From contig CAUFXK010000060.1 of NCBI GenBank assembly GCA_959596495.1, positions 1 to 11,385 of the forward strand: a stretch of DNA of 11,385 nucleotides. Reading direction: 5' to 3'. The translations under genes were made by a program, and so were the position numbers. The stretch is from an uncultured Collinsella sp. (GTDB taxonomy: Bacteria; Actinomycetota; Coriobacteriia; Coriobacteriales; Coriobacteriaceae). The notes beneath the pieces are model-generated. The model did no database searches and was not told the DNA's origin. It saw nothing but the letters and a program-made list of their open reading frames with translations. Positions 1 to 9,200 of the stretch are shown in pieces; position 1 is the stretch's first letter, and every line of letters begins with the position of its first letter.

Positions 1-26
1 AGCATATCGAACGAAAGGCAATTTGC

Positions 27-500
27 ATGAATGACTTTATGAAGGGTCGCAATGGTGCCGATGAACTTACCATCGTGATGGGTTTTGCCGGCATTGTCAT
101 CGCGATGATCGGATCGATAGCCCGAATCCAGTGGCTCAGCTGGATCGCTATCGCCGTCATCGTGATTAGCGTGCTGCGCGGCCTGTCCAAAAACATCGAC
201 GCACGTCGCAAGGAGAACGAGGCCTTTGTCGCCGCGACCGCGAACGTCCCCGGCTTGGGCAAGTTCGTCTCCAGCTTGGGCGGTGGAACTGCAGCGGCCG
301 GCACCTCGCGCGCGGCTGGAACGAGCAAGGAAGACTTTGAGCGTGCCAAGCGCACGGCCAAGAAGATGTGGAAGGGCCGCAAGACCACGGCATACCTCAA
401 GTGCCCCAACTGCGGCCAGATGCTCTCCGTCCCCAAGGGCAAAGGCAAGATCCGCGTCACCTGCCCCAAGTGCCACGCCAAGATGGAAACCCGCTCCTAG
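27..500 (+). CDS. Two-helix membrane protein with C-terminal zinc ribbon, function unknown
   Basis: The 157-residue protein starts at an ATG preceded by an AAAGG-like ribosome site about 9 nt upstream. Two hydrophobic segments are visible at about residues 13-31 and 35-51, so it is probably anchored in the membrane by a helical hairpin. A basic, Ala/Gly/Lys-rich linker (about 55-120) follows. The C-terminus holds two CxxC pairs, CPNCG (C126, C129) and CPKCH (C146, C149), spaced as in a zinc ribbon, which should lie in the cytosol with the basic linker. Such short membrane-anchored zinc-ribbon proteins are common in Actinobacteria and Firmicutes and mostly have no assigned role. The gene is alone on its strand and convergent with the amidohydrolase, sharing a bidirectional terminator. 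I see nothing that identifies a substrate or partner. Certainty is high that it is a real gene and low on its job. Confidence 0.85.
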   Translation: MNDFMKGRNGADELTIVMGFAGIVIAMIGSIARIQWLSWIAIAVIVISVLRGLSKNIDARRKENEAFVAATANVPGLGKFVSSLGGGTAAAGTSRAAGTSKEDFERAKRTAKKMWKGRKTTAYLKCPNCGQMLSVPKGKGKIRVTCPKCHAKMETRS

Positions 501-562
501 CGCCCGCACGCGGGACAAATTAATCAGGTTTGTTTGTCTCAAATCTTAAGTATTTGTTCGAT

Positions 563-598
563 AAAAAGCCGAGGCCTCGTGTTGAGCCTCGGCTTTTT
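563..598. terminator. Bidirectional intrinsic terminator between convergent genes
   Basis: AAAAAGCCGAGGC (563-575) and GCCTCGGCTTTTT (586-598) are perfect inverted arms around a 10-nt loop. The GC-rich stem ends in a T tract on both strands, so it can terminate the zinc-ribbon gene (+, stop at 500) and the amidohydrolase (-, stop at 632). Its position between two convergent stop codons fits that role exactly. Confidence 0.92.
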
Positions 599-631
599 GT
601 ATGCGGCAACGGAGCTGCACCTTTGTCACAC

Positions 632-2002
632 CTACGCCACGCCGTCGCGGGCCAGCTCCTCGGCAAGCGCTTCTGCAGGCATGGCCATAATCGTGTCGAG
701 CTCGGCGTCCACCTCGGGAATACGTTTCACCTTGAGCTTGCGTACCAGATCACCGCGACACATCACATGCGTCGGCTCACGCAGAGCGCACAGGTCATCG
801 AGCGGATTCTTGCGCGTCACCAGGATATCGGCGGCCTTGCCGCACTCGATCGTACCGGTCTCGCCGCCCAGCCCCAGGAGCTCGGCATTGACCTGCGTGG
901 CCGTATGCAGCGCAAAGGCGTTGCTCACGCCCACGTACTTGGCAAAATAGGCCACCTCGCGCCACATGTCGTACTGCGTCACGAACGGGCAGCTTGAGTC
1001 CGTGCCCAAGCCCACCTTAACGCCGGCATCCAGCGCCGCACGAGCACTCTCGATAATGCCCGAGCACACGATGTCGCCGTTCTTCTTTTGCGTGTCAGTC
1101 GAATGGGTCTTCTCCGGATCGAGCAACACAAACGGCAGCGCCGGGCTGATAGTGCAGGTAACGCTGGGCGCACGTCCCTCGAGCTGCGTGCCCGCGGCGC
1201 CACGGTACAGCTCCAGGATCTCGGGCGTCATCGGGGCACCGTGCTCGATCGTGTCGACCCCGGCCTCAAGCGCGGCCTTCACGCCCTCGGTGCTCTCGAC
1301 ATGAGCCATAACCGGCAGGCCCACCTCGTGCGCCGCCTTGCACGCCGCCGCGGCAACCTCCACCGGCATACGCAGCACGCCCGGCTCGCCCACCTCGGTC
1401 GCATCGAACACACCGCCCGTTACGAACAGCTTAATGACGTCGGCGCCGCGCGCATACAGGTCTCGCACCTGCTCGGCTGCCTCGACGGGGCTGTTGGCCA
1501 CCTGGGCGAACAAGCCCGCGCCATGGCCGCCCGGCACCGTGACGCCCGTTCCCGGCGCCACCAGGCGCGGACCCTGATACTTGCCGGCGTCGATAGCGTC
1601 GCGCACGGCAATGTCGGCAAACAACGGGTCGCCCGCGCCGCGCACCGTGGTCACGCCGCTTGCCAGCTGCTGCTGGGCACTGCCCTTGAGGATGCGGCAG
1701 ACGATGGCACGGCCCACGGGATTATCGAGTTTCTTCATCAGCGCTCCCGCATCGCCGGCCGAGACAGGCTTGCCCGAGCCGCACAGGTGCACGTGCATAT
1801 TGATGAGACCGGGCATGAGATACGCACCACCCAGGTCGATAACCTCGGCACCTGCAGGCGCCTGCGCCACAGCACTCGGCCCCATCCAGGTGATGACGCC
1901 GCGCTCAACAGTCACGGCCATATCGGGTTGCGGCTCCATATGTTCCGAACCATCCAGAATGGTCGCATTGATAAACAACGTGGAACGATCGGCAGATGCC
2001 AT
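632..2002 (-). CDS. Metal-dependent amidohydrolase, imidazolonepropionase/Xaa-Pro dipeptidase-like
   Basis: This 456-residue protein belongs to the amidohydrolase superfamily of TIM-barrel metal hydrolases. Visible metal-site residues are the HxH pair in LINMHVHLCG (H70, H72), a barrel lysine in IKLFVTGG (K191, the position that is carboxylated in binuclear members), H234 in VMAHVES, H254 in TIEHG, and D335 in GLGTDSS. This set and order match the Met_dep_hydrolase_A type, which includes prolidase-like and cyclic-imidate/lactam-type hydrolases; the exact substrate cannot be read from sequence. N- and C-terminal beta segments (about 1-60 and 380-430) form the usual small sandwich domain. There is no signal peptide, so it is probably cytosolic. 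I chose the ATG at 2002 because GGGAGGAG (2009-2016) lies 6 nt upstream. The frame stays open to 2206, but that extension runs into the hairpin array and has no family similarity. A shared terminator follows the gene. No catabolic partner gene is adjacent. Confidence 0.93.
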   Translation of the reverse strand: MASADRSTLFINATILDGSEHMEPQPDMAVTVERGVITWMGPSAVAQAPAGAEVIDLGGAYLMPGLINMHVHLCGSGKPVSAGDAGALMKKLDNPVGRAIVCRILKGSAQQQLASGVTTVRGAGDPLFADIAVRDAIDAGKYQGPRLVAPGTGVTVPGGHGAGLFAQVANSPVEAAEQVRDLYARGADVIKLFVTGGVFDATEVGEPGVLRMPVEVAAAACKAAHEVGLPVMAHVESTEGVKAALEAGVDTIEHGAPMTPEILELYRGAAGTQLEGRAPSVTCTISPALPFVLLDPEKTHSTDTQKKNGDIVCSGIIESARAALDAGVKVGLGTDSSCPFVTQYDMWREVAYFAKYVGVSNAFALHTATQVNAELLGLGGETGTIECGKAADILVTRKNPLDDLCALREPTHVMCRGDLVRKLKVKRIPEVDAELDTIMAMPAEALAEELARDGVA

Positions 2003-2008
2003 ATCGAG

Positions 2009-2016
2009 CTCCTCCC
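2009..2016 (-). promoter_or_regulatory. Ribosome binding site fixing the amidohydrolase start
   Basis: On the minus strand this reads GGGAGGAG, 6 nt before the ATG at 2002. It decides against the longer open frame to 2206, whose first 68 codons would translate hairpin-repeat DNA. Confidence 0.85.
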
Positions 2017-2151
2017 TCACGATTAACTTGAACATTTGTCCATTATCGCCCAGTCCCGCCGGATTGCCGCAGACGCATCGGTTAACGGAAGGAAGAGGGG
2101 ATGTGGGGGGACGGAATACGTTGCAGTCCCACCCCGGCGACACCAGGGAAA

Positions 2152-2291
2152 TGTCTCGATCTGTAACAAGTACGGGGTTATTGGGCCCCTTGATGTTACA
2201 GATCAAGACATTCGGTCGACGTTTCGCCGGTTTGTCTCGATCTGTAACAATTACGAGCTCAAACAGCCTCTAACCGTTACGGATCGAGACA
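2152..2291. repeat. Hairpin-repeat array 1 (two 59-bp units)
   Basis: Unit 1 has arms 2152-2168 (TGTCTCGATCTGTAACA) and 2194-2210 (TGTTACAGATCAAGACA). Unit 2 has arms 2233-2249 (consensus) and 2275-2291 (CGTTACGGATCGAGACA). Each arm is 17 nt, each loop 25 nt, and the units are separated by 22 nt, giving a period of 81. Departures from perfect pairing are all transitions. The array fills the gap between the nuclease-like gene and the amidohydrolase; its last arm ends 7 bp from the nuclease-like stop codon. There is no T tract after the stems, so these are not standard intrinsic terminators. Possible roles are protein-binding sites, RNA processing/stability hairpins, or a REP-like dispersed element. 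Confidence 0.95.
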
Positions 2292-2298
2292 AAACCTC

Positions 2299-3375
2299 TC
2301 AGCGCCCATACCACTGGCATCTCCACTCCTCAGCCAATTCAACCTGCCGAGGAATACCCGCCAGCCTCATTTTCTCGACCAGCTTCCCCGGGTCTTTGAG
2401 TTCATCAAACGTAAACCGAAGCACCTTATGCCCGAGCATTGTCAGATGAGATTCCCGCTGACGCTCTGCCACGAATGGGTCGACCGACTCCCGACCCTCG
2501 CTGTTCTGCAAGGTGTACTTCCCCTTTCCGTCGAGCTCGCCGATGACACATGTCCCGTCCTCGAGCCGCCAAAAATAGTCGACGCGAAACACTTGGCTCT
2601 GATCAAGCGGGTCGCGAAACTCCACCTGCAACTCTGGCACCGGAAAACCGTATGCAATAAAGAACGCCCGAAAGCGAGACTCGCCGCCGTTTTCGGACAA
2701 GCCGTCCGCATATGACGCAATCACTTGCGCCCTGCGATACCCGCGCCTGCCCTCGCAATCGGAGCGGAGACACTCGCACAGGTCATCGCGCGATACGCCC
2801 CTTGCCCTCAATGCAGAATCGGCAATCGCCAACCCGTAGGAGAACGGCGCACGCAGCAAGCAATCCTCCACCGTGCGCCAAAACGACGTCGCCTGCACGC
2901 CGTCGACTTGTTCAAGTGCGCCCGCCGCCTGCGGACGCAACAGCCGACATCCTGCACTCAGCGGCACCGAGCAACCTGTCATAACAAGATATCGTGGCCC
3001 AAGCAGATCATTCGGCACCTCCAGACCCCACAAAAGTGCCGCGTCATAACCCCAAAACGCCCAATCGGGATGAAACTCTGCAAGCCCTTTGATGGTACGC
3101 AGCGCTCGCTCCGCCGGCGTCAGTACACCCCAATCATGTTGAAAGCAGAACAAATACGGCTCGGACTCCGCAATATCATCGGTTCCCACATGACGCCGTA
3201 GCCACATGAGCTCGGCATTGTCATGCGTTGCGAGCAGCGCACCTTGCTCGGTCGCCTCCGTGAGTCGCGCGAGCATCCTATTCCGCGCCAACGTGTTGCG
3301 AGTCGTATGCTTGTGCTTGAAAACGGTATTAGGCACTTCCATCACCACCACATCGGACAAATGGACCATCGTCAC
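2299..3375 (-). CDS. AbiEi-like / DUF559 (Vsr-type PD-(D/E)XK) nuclease-like protein
   Basis: This is a protein of about 358 residues. The middle part (about 105-230, with FWGYDAALLWGL, FWRTVEDCLL, ADSALRARGV and RRGYRRAQ) follows the pattern of the actinobacterial AbiEi-like/type IV antitoxin-related proteins. The C-terminal part (about 230-335) has the Vsr/DUF559 PD-(D/E)XK layout: ESRFR with E232, FRVDYFW with D266, IGELDGKGKY with E280/D282/K284, then LTMLGHKVLRFTFDEL. The acidic and Lys residues expected for a metal-dependent nuclease are therefore present. The N-terminal 50 residues do not look like a clear winged helix by eye. Start choice: GGAGG (3381-3385) is 5 nt from a GTG at 3375 and 11 nt from an ATG at 3369. 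An upstream TTG at 3393 has no ribosome site and abuts the repeat. Arrays flank the gene on both sides. Nuclease activity, and any defence or toxin-antitoxin role, are inference; a DNA-binding regulator with a degenerate nuclease fold is the main alternative. Confidence 0.85.
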   Translation of the reverse strand: MTMVHLSDVVVMEVPNTVFKHKHTTRNTLARNRMLARLTEATEQGALLATHDNAELMWLRRHVGTDDIAESEPYLFCFQHDWGVLTPAERALRTIKGLAEFHPDWAFWGYDAALLWGLEVPNDLLGPRYLVMTGCSVPLSAGCRLLRPQAAGALEQVDGVQATSFWRTVEDCLLRAPFSYGLAIADSALRARGVSRDDLCECLRSDCEGRRGYRRAQVIASYADGLSENGGESRFRAFFIAYGFPVPELQVEFRDPLDQSQVFRVDYFWRLEDGTCVIGELDGKGKYTLQNSEGRESVDPFVAERQRESHLTMLGHKVLRFTFDELKDPGKLVEKMRLAGIPRQVELAEEWRCQWYGR

Positions 3376-3380
3376 CGTTG

Positions 3381-3385
3381 CCTCC
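3381..3385 (-). promoter_or_regulatory. Ribosome binding site of the nuclease-like gene
   Basis: On the minus strand this is GGAGG, within GGAGGCAACGGTGACGATG. The spacing favours the GTG at 3375 (5 nt) over the ATG at 3369 (11 nt). It lies 10 bp from the first arm of array 2, so anything that bound or folded that hairpin could affect initiation. Confidence 0.6.
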
Positions 3386-3394
3386 GCCGACAAA

Positions 3395-3613
3395 CGTCTT
3401 GATCTGTAACAAGAAGACCGATTTTTGGACTGTAGATGTTACAGATTGAGACATTCCCCCAGCCAGGTGACAAACGTCTCGATCCGTAACAGTAAGACGT
3501 TCTCCAGACCCCTAAACGTTACAGATTGAGACAAACCAGCGGCGCCCAAGCATTCGTCTCGATCCGTAACAGGTAGACCGGTTTTTTGTCCCCAAACGTT
3601 ACAGATCGAGACA
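3395..3613. repeat. Hairpin-repeat array 2 (three 59-bp units, 80-bp period)
   Basis: Arms are 3395-3411/3437-3453, 3475-3491/3517-3533 and 3555-3571/3597-3613. Unit starts are exactly 80 bp apart, with 25-nt loops and 21-nt inter-unit spacers. The left arms of the second and third units share the variant CGTCTCGATCCGTAACA, suggesting local duplication or conversion. Several arm pairs carry transition mismatches (C-A or G-T). The array lies between the stop of the unrecognised gene (3653) and the start of the nuclease-like gene, so it forms the latter's 5' leader or promoter region. The loops carry T runs on the plus strand but no stem is followed by a T tract. Confidence 0.95.
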
Positions 3614-3652
3614 TAAAGGCAGAAGGCGAGGCAGGCGACAACCGCCCATCCC

Positions 3653-4360
3653 CTACTCCCATTCTTGCTCGTAAATATTGAGCGACTTTACGTAACGCCC
3701 CTGGGCGCCCATGATGTCGCGGACCAGACGCAAGAAGAAGCTGATGCACGAGGCGTCAAAGCCGTCCTGCAGGTCCTCGGGATGCACCGCACCCGGCCCG
3801 TCGACCGCCGTGTCGTTCAGGTGCGCGATGTCATACAGGTAGAGCTGTCCCGCCGTAAGCCAGACATCGTCGACGCAGGCGAGGCGCACCGCAATCGCGC
3901 CGTCACTCCAGTGCTCCTTCTGCACGATATGCGGATCGTAGACATCAAAGCGATGATCGGTGCGCGTGTCCTTCAGCACGACCATGCCGGACGCAGGATC
4001 CTTGTCCAAAATGCCAAAGCGCGAGAAATACTGCGTGTCGCGTACCTGCTCGAGCCGCTTGAGCGAGGCAGGCGAAAGCGATGCCGGCGGCTCGTCAACA
4101 TATAGCTCGAGCAGCGTTTTGCCATGGCGATAGGGGCGCTCAAACAGCAGCCAATCGGTAAACGCCATGTTGTAGGCCATGATTTCGTTTTGCGAAGGCT
4201 CGGTGCAATAGCTGAGCCACGGGTCGACAATGATCTCGAACTGTTCGCGCGCCGGCTCCAGGAATTGAAACTTCCGCAGCATCCAAAAGTGAGCCATGTC
4301 GGCAATATCGTTGCCGACGGCTTCAGCCAGCTCTGCTCGGTCAAAAGCGTGGTCAGTCAT
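3653..4360 (-). CDS. Unrecognised soluble protein, 235 residues
   Basis: The ATG at 4360 is preceded by GAGGAGG (4366-4372) at 5 nt, a strong initiation site, so the gene is very probably real. The protein is acidic and has no signal peptide or membrane segment. The N-terminal half (about 1-110) looks helical and rich in aromatic residues (AHFWMLRKFQFLEP, NMAFTDWLLFERPYRHGKT). The next part (about 110-185) looks like a small beta domain with alternating segments such as GMVVLKDTRTDHRFDVYDP and GAIAVRLACVDDVWLTAG. That pattern loosely recalls regions found next to SEC-C/YecA-type proteins, but I cannot assign a family, and no cysteine-rich SEC-C tail is present. No catalytic motif is evident. 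It lies upstream of array 2 and the nuclease-like gene on the same strand, with no intrinsic terminator seen between them, so co-transcription through the hairpins is possible. Confidence 0.8.
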   Translation of the reverse strand: MTDHAFDRAELAEAVGNDIADMAHFWMLRKFQFLEPAREQFEIIVDPWLSYCTEPSQNEIMAYNMAFTDWLLFERPYRHGKTLLELYVDEPPASLSPASLKRLEQVRDTQYFSRFGILDKDPASGMVVLKDTRTDHRFDVYDPHIVQKEHWSDGAIAVRLACVDDVWLTAGQLYLYDIAHLNDTAVDGPGAVHPEDLQDGFDASCISFFLRLVRDIMGAQGRYVKSLNIYEQEWE

Positions 4361-4662
4361 GGCATCCTCCTCAAACTGATGGACCTCAATTTGAGCTTAC
4401 GAGGAGGGTGGGCAGCCACGACCAGCGCGGGCAAAATAGGCCTCCGGCTGCAAACCAGATGCTGACCAAACACTTGACGAAAAGCTTGACCGAAAATGCG
4501 CGCCGCAACAAAACCGCAGGTAAACATCGACGGCCAACCCGCCCTTTTGAGCCAGATGCCCGCAGCAACCACAGAAACAACAGGTGACCACAGCCCAAGA
4601 AGTCGACAAATGAACGCCCGTACGTCGACAAACGAGCAAACTGCTCGCAAATCCGCAAGGAG
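4361..4662. other. Gene-free stretch upstream of the 235-residue gene
   Basis: About 300 bp with no convincing gene. Overlapping minus-strand open frames exist but start without ribosome sites and have no family features. It should contain the promoter of the gene starting at 4360; I see no confident -35/-10 pair. Visible minor structure: CTCAATTTGAG (4385-4395), an 11-nt near-perfect palindrome 25 bp before the start codon; three imperfect 12-bp tandem copies at 4461-4496; and GTCGACAAAYGA twice, at 4602 and 4624. Confidence 0.6.
4461..4496. repeat. Imperfect 12-bp tandem repeat, three copies
   Basis: Copies read GCTGACCAAACA, CTTGACGAAAAG and CTTGACCGAAAA. The last two are the closest pair; the first is weaker. 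They lie in the leader region of the 235-residue gene. They may be a degenerate regulator site or chance; the TTGAC motif also resembles a -35 box on the plus strand, where no gene follows. Confidence 0.4.
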
Positions 4663-4744
4663 TGTCCCCGAATGCCGACAGAAAAGGAACGTCCCTAACT
4701 GTCGGCACTTAGGGACGTTCCTTTTGTGCCGGCAGTTAGGGACA
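4663..4744. repeat. 82-bp complex palindrome with nested and competing hairpins
   Basis: The element is symmetrical at several levels. The outer arms 4663-4680 and 4727-4744 pair at about 14 of 18 positions. The inner arms 4682-4698 and 4709-4725 pair perfectly. In addition, 4691-4708 pairs with 4726-4743 at 17 of 18, and 4673-4681 pairs perfectly with 4699-4707. So the folded form is either a three-way cruciform-like structure or an alternative long hairpin. It looks like a MITE- or REP-type palindromic insertion that has been adopted as the gltBD terminator. No target-site duplication is obvious. Confidence 0.8.
4682..4725. terminator. Bidirectional terminator-like hairpin downstream of gltD
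   Basis: AAAAGGAACGTCCCTAA and TTAGGGACGTTCCTTTT form a perfect 17-bp inverted repeat around a 10-nt loop, ending in four Ts on either strand. It starts 60 bp past the gltD stop (4785), so on the minus strand it is the probable end of the gltBD transcript. The short T tract makes it a moderate-strength prediction. Confidence 0.7.
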
Positions 4745-4784
4745 GCCCTTGCCGATTCGATTGTTGAATATCTCCGTGACTACT

Positions 4785-6266
<1,482 letters not shown>

Positions 6267-6271
6267 GGCAC

Positions 6272-9200
6272 TTACGCCTCCTTCTTAGTCGAAGCAGCAG
6301 AGCTAGCAGCCACGGACGCAGCGCCCGCAGCACCGCCCGCAGCATCAAAGCGAGCGACATCCGCGGCACTCGCGCGACCGGTCACAATGTCAAACGCCAA
6401 CTCCTCGGCCTGCGCATGCGACTTGCCCACGGCCTCGCCCGCGGCGACAATCGCCAGCACGCGCTCGTACTCGGTCGGAATGACCTTCACAAAGTGCTTG
6501 CTCATCGTCTCAAAGCTGTAGAGCAGCTTAATGCCGCGCGGACTCTGCGTCGCGTCCACGTGTTCCTGGATGAGCTCGCGAATCTGCGCCAGCTCGCCGG
6601 CCGTCGGGGCCTTGAGCTCAACGCTCTCGTGGTTCACGCGGGCATCGAGCGCGCCGTACTGGTCAAAGACATAGGCCACGCCACCCGTCATGCCAGCGGC
6701 GAAGTTCTGCCCGACCTCGCCCAGGACGAGCGCCAGACCACCCGTCATGTACTCGCAGCCATGGTTGCCGCAGCCCTCGACCACCACGGTGGCACCGGAG
6801 TTGCGCACGGCAAAACGCTGGCCGGCCAGACCGTTAATGAAGCCGCGACCGCTCGTGGCGCCAAAGAACGCAACGTTGCCCACGATGATGTTCTCGTCGA
6901 ACTTGTAGGTCGCATGCGGGTTGGGGCGCACCGACACCTCGCCGCCCGAAAGGCCCTTGCCAAAGTAGTCGTTGGCGTCGCCGCACACGTTGAGCGTAAT
7001 GCCACGCGGCAGGAAGGCGCCAAAGCTCTGACCTGCCGAACCATCGCAATCGATGGTGATGGAGCCGGCGGGCAGGCCCTCGGGATGCGCCTTGGTCACC
7101 ACGTTGCCCAGGATAGTGCCCACGCAGCGGTTGACGTTGGCGATATCGGCGCGGAAGCGAATCGGACGCAGGTGCGCACGGGCATCGGCCGTATAGGGCA
7201 CAAACAACGTGGAGTCGAGCGTCTTGTCAAGCTCGCTGTCCGCGGCCATCTGCGGCAAGAAGTGGCGACCGTCGGCACCCGGGATATGGGCACCGAACTC
7301 GCAGGTCGCGCTCGCCAGCACGGGCGACAGATCGAGCAGATTGGCCTTGCGGTTGTCCGGGACCTCGATCTGGCGCAAGCACTCGGGATGGCCGACCATC
7401 TCGTCGACGGTGCGGAAGCCCAAGCTCGCCATGACCTCGCGCAGCTGCTCGGCAACAAAGAGCATAAAGTGCTCGACATGCTCGGGCTTGCCGCGGAAGC
7501 CGCGACGCAGGCGACAGTTTTGCGTCGCGATGCCGGCGGGGCAGGTATCCTGCTGGCAGTCGCGCTGCATAAGGCAGCCCATCGAGATGAGCGGCATGGT
7601 CGCAAAGCCAAACTCCTCGGCGCCCAGCAGGCAGGCGACGGCAACATCGGTGCCGTCCATGAGCTTGCCGTCGGCCTCGAGCACCACGCGTGAGCGCAGG
7701 CCGTTTTGCAGCAGCGTCTGCTGGGCCTCGGCAAGGCCGAGCTCCAGCGGCAGGCCGGCGTGCCAAATGGAATCGCGCGCCGCGGCACCCGAGCCGCCAT
7801 TGTGGCCGCTGATCAAGATCTTGTCGGCGGCACCCTTGGCCACACCGGTGGCGATGGTGCCGACGCCGGCCTCACTGACCAGCTTGACCGACACGCGCGC
7901 GCCGGGGTTGGCGTTCTTAAGATCGAAGATAAGCTCCGCCAGGTCTTCGATAGAGTAGATGTCGTGGTGCGGCGGAGGCGAGATCAGGCCGATGCCGGGC
8001 GTGGACTGGCGGACCTCGGCAATCCAAGGGTAGACCTTCTTGCCGGGCAGGTGGCCGCCCTCGCCGGGCTTGGCGCCCTGGGCCATCTTGATCTGAATCT
8101 CGAAGGCGCTGCACAGGTAGCGGCTCGTCACGCCAAAGCGCGCACTTGCAACCTGCTTGATCGCGGAGTTCTTGGAATCACCGTTGGCCAGCGGGGTCTC
8201 GCGACGCGGGTCCTCGCCGCCCTCGCCCGAGTTGGAGCGTCCGTGCAGGCGATTCATGGCGATGGCCATGCACTCGTGCGCCTCTTTGCTGATGGAGCCG
8301 TACGACATGGCGCCGGTGTTAAAGCGGCGGACGATGTTGAGCGCGGGCTCGACCTCGTCGAGCGAAACCGGCGTGCGGCCGCTGGCATTAAAGTCGAGCA
8401 AGTCGCGCAGGCGCACGGCACGGCCGGTACGGTGCAGACGGGCACTGTACTCCTTAAAGGTGTCGTAGCTGTCCTCACGGCAGGCGGTCTGGAGCAGGTA
8501 GACGGTCTGAGGGTCGATCAGGTGATCCTCGCCGCCGAGCGGGCGCCACTTGGTCAGACCCAGCGTGGGCAGCTGATCGGGAGCCGGGCTCTTAAGGATA
8601 GCGAGCGCGGCGTCGTAGCGCTCGTTTTGCTCGCGCTCGACGTCCTCGACACCCATACCGCCCACACGGCTCACCGTGCCGGCGAAGTACGCGTTGACGA
8701 ACTCCAGCGTAAAGCCCACGGCCTCGAAGATCTGCGCGGAGTGGTAGCTCTGCACCGTAGAGATGCCCATCTTGGACATGATGGAGACGATGCCGGCGGT
8801 CGCAGCCTTGTTGTAGTTGGCGATGCCCTGCTCGGCCGTCACGTCCAGGTCGCCGTGTGCCGCCAGATCGCGGATGCACGCGTGTGCGTTGTACGGATAG
8901 ATGCCGCTCGCGGAGTAGCCCACCAGTGCCGCAAAGTCGTGCGGAGACACGGCGTCGCCGCACTCCACCACGATGTCGGCAAAGGTACGCACGCCGGCGC
9001 GAATCAGGTGGTTGTGCACGCAGCCCACAGCGAGCAACGACGGCACGGGCACCTCGCCCGCAGCGGCACGATCGCTCAACACCACGATGTTCACGCCGTC
9101 GCGGACCGCAGCCTCAACGTCCTCTGCAAGCAGCTTGAGCGCAGCCTGCAGCGCGCCCTCGCCGGCATCGCGACGGTAGACGGCACGGAAACGGCGGGTC

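Noticed and set aside
2003..2206. N-terminal extension of the amidohydrolase
   Set aside because: The extension would translate hairpin DNA, has no ribosome site at its start, and the strong site at 2009-2016 sets the start at 2002.
2152..2291. Classical REP/BIME elements with a RAYT transposase
   Set aside because: The arms lack the typical GTAG/GTGG head of REPs, and no tyrosine (Y1) transposase motif is found in the flanking proteins; the analogy is kept only as a hypothesis.
2036..2449. Plus-strand open frame containing a twice-repeated peptide (VSICN...VTD)
   Set aside because: The peptide repeat is the hairpin arms read in frame, because this one array has an 81-nt period. The other arrays have an 80-nt period that breaks any frame, so the repeats are not selected as coding sequence.
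2152..3613. CRISPR array
   Set aside because: Repeats alternate as inverted copies instead of direct repeats, gaps are 21-25 nt, the in-unit gaps share sequence, and no cas gene is present.
3395..3613. Intrinsic terminators made by the hairpin units
   Set aside because: Stems are long enough but moderate in GC and are not followed by T tracts on either strand; the loops are 25 nt, larger than usual.
4357..4708. Three overlapping minus-strand open frames of 90-103 codons, one hydrophobic
   Set aside because: They have no ribosome sites, overlap each other and the terminator palindrome, and show no recognisable domain; the Cys/Trp/Phe-rich content looks like non-coding DNA translated.
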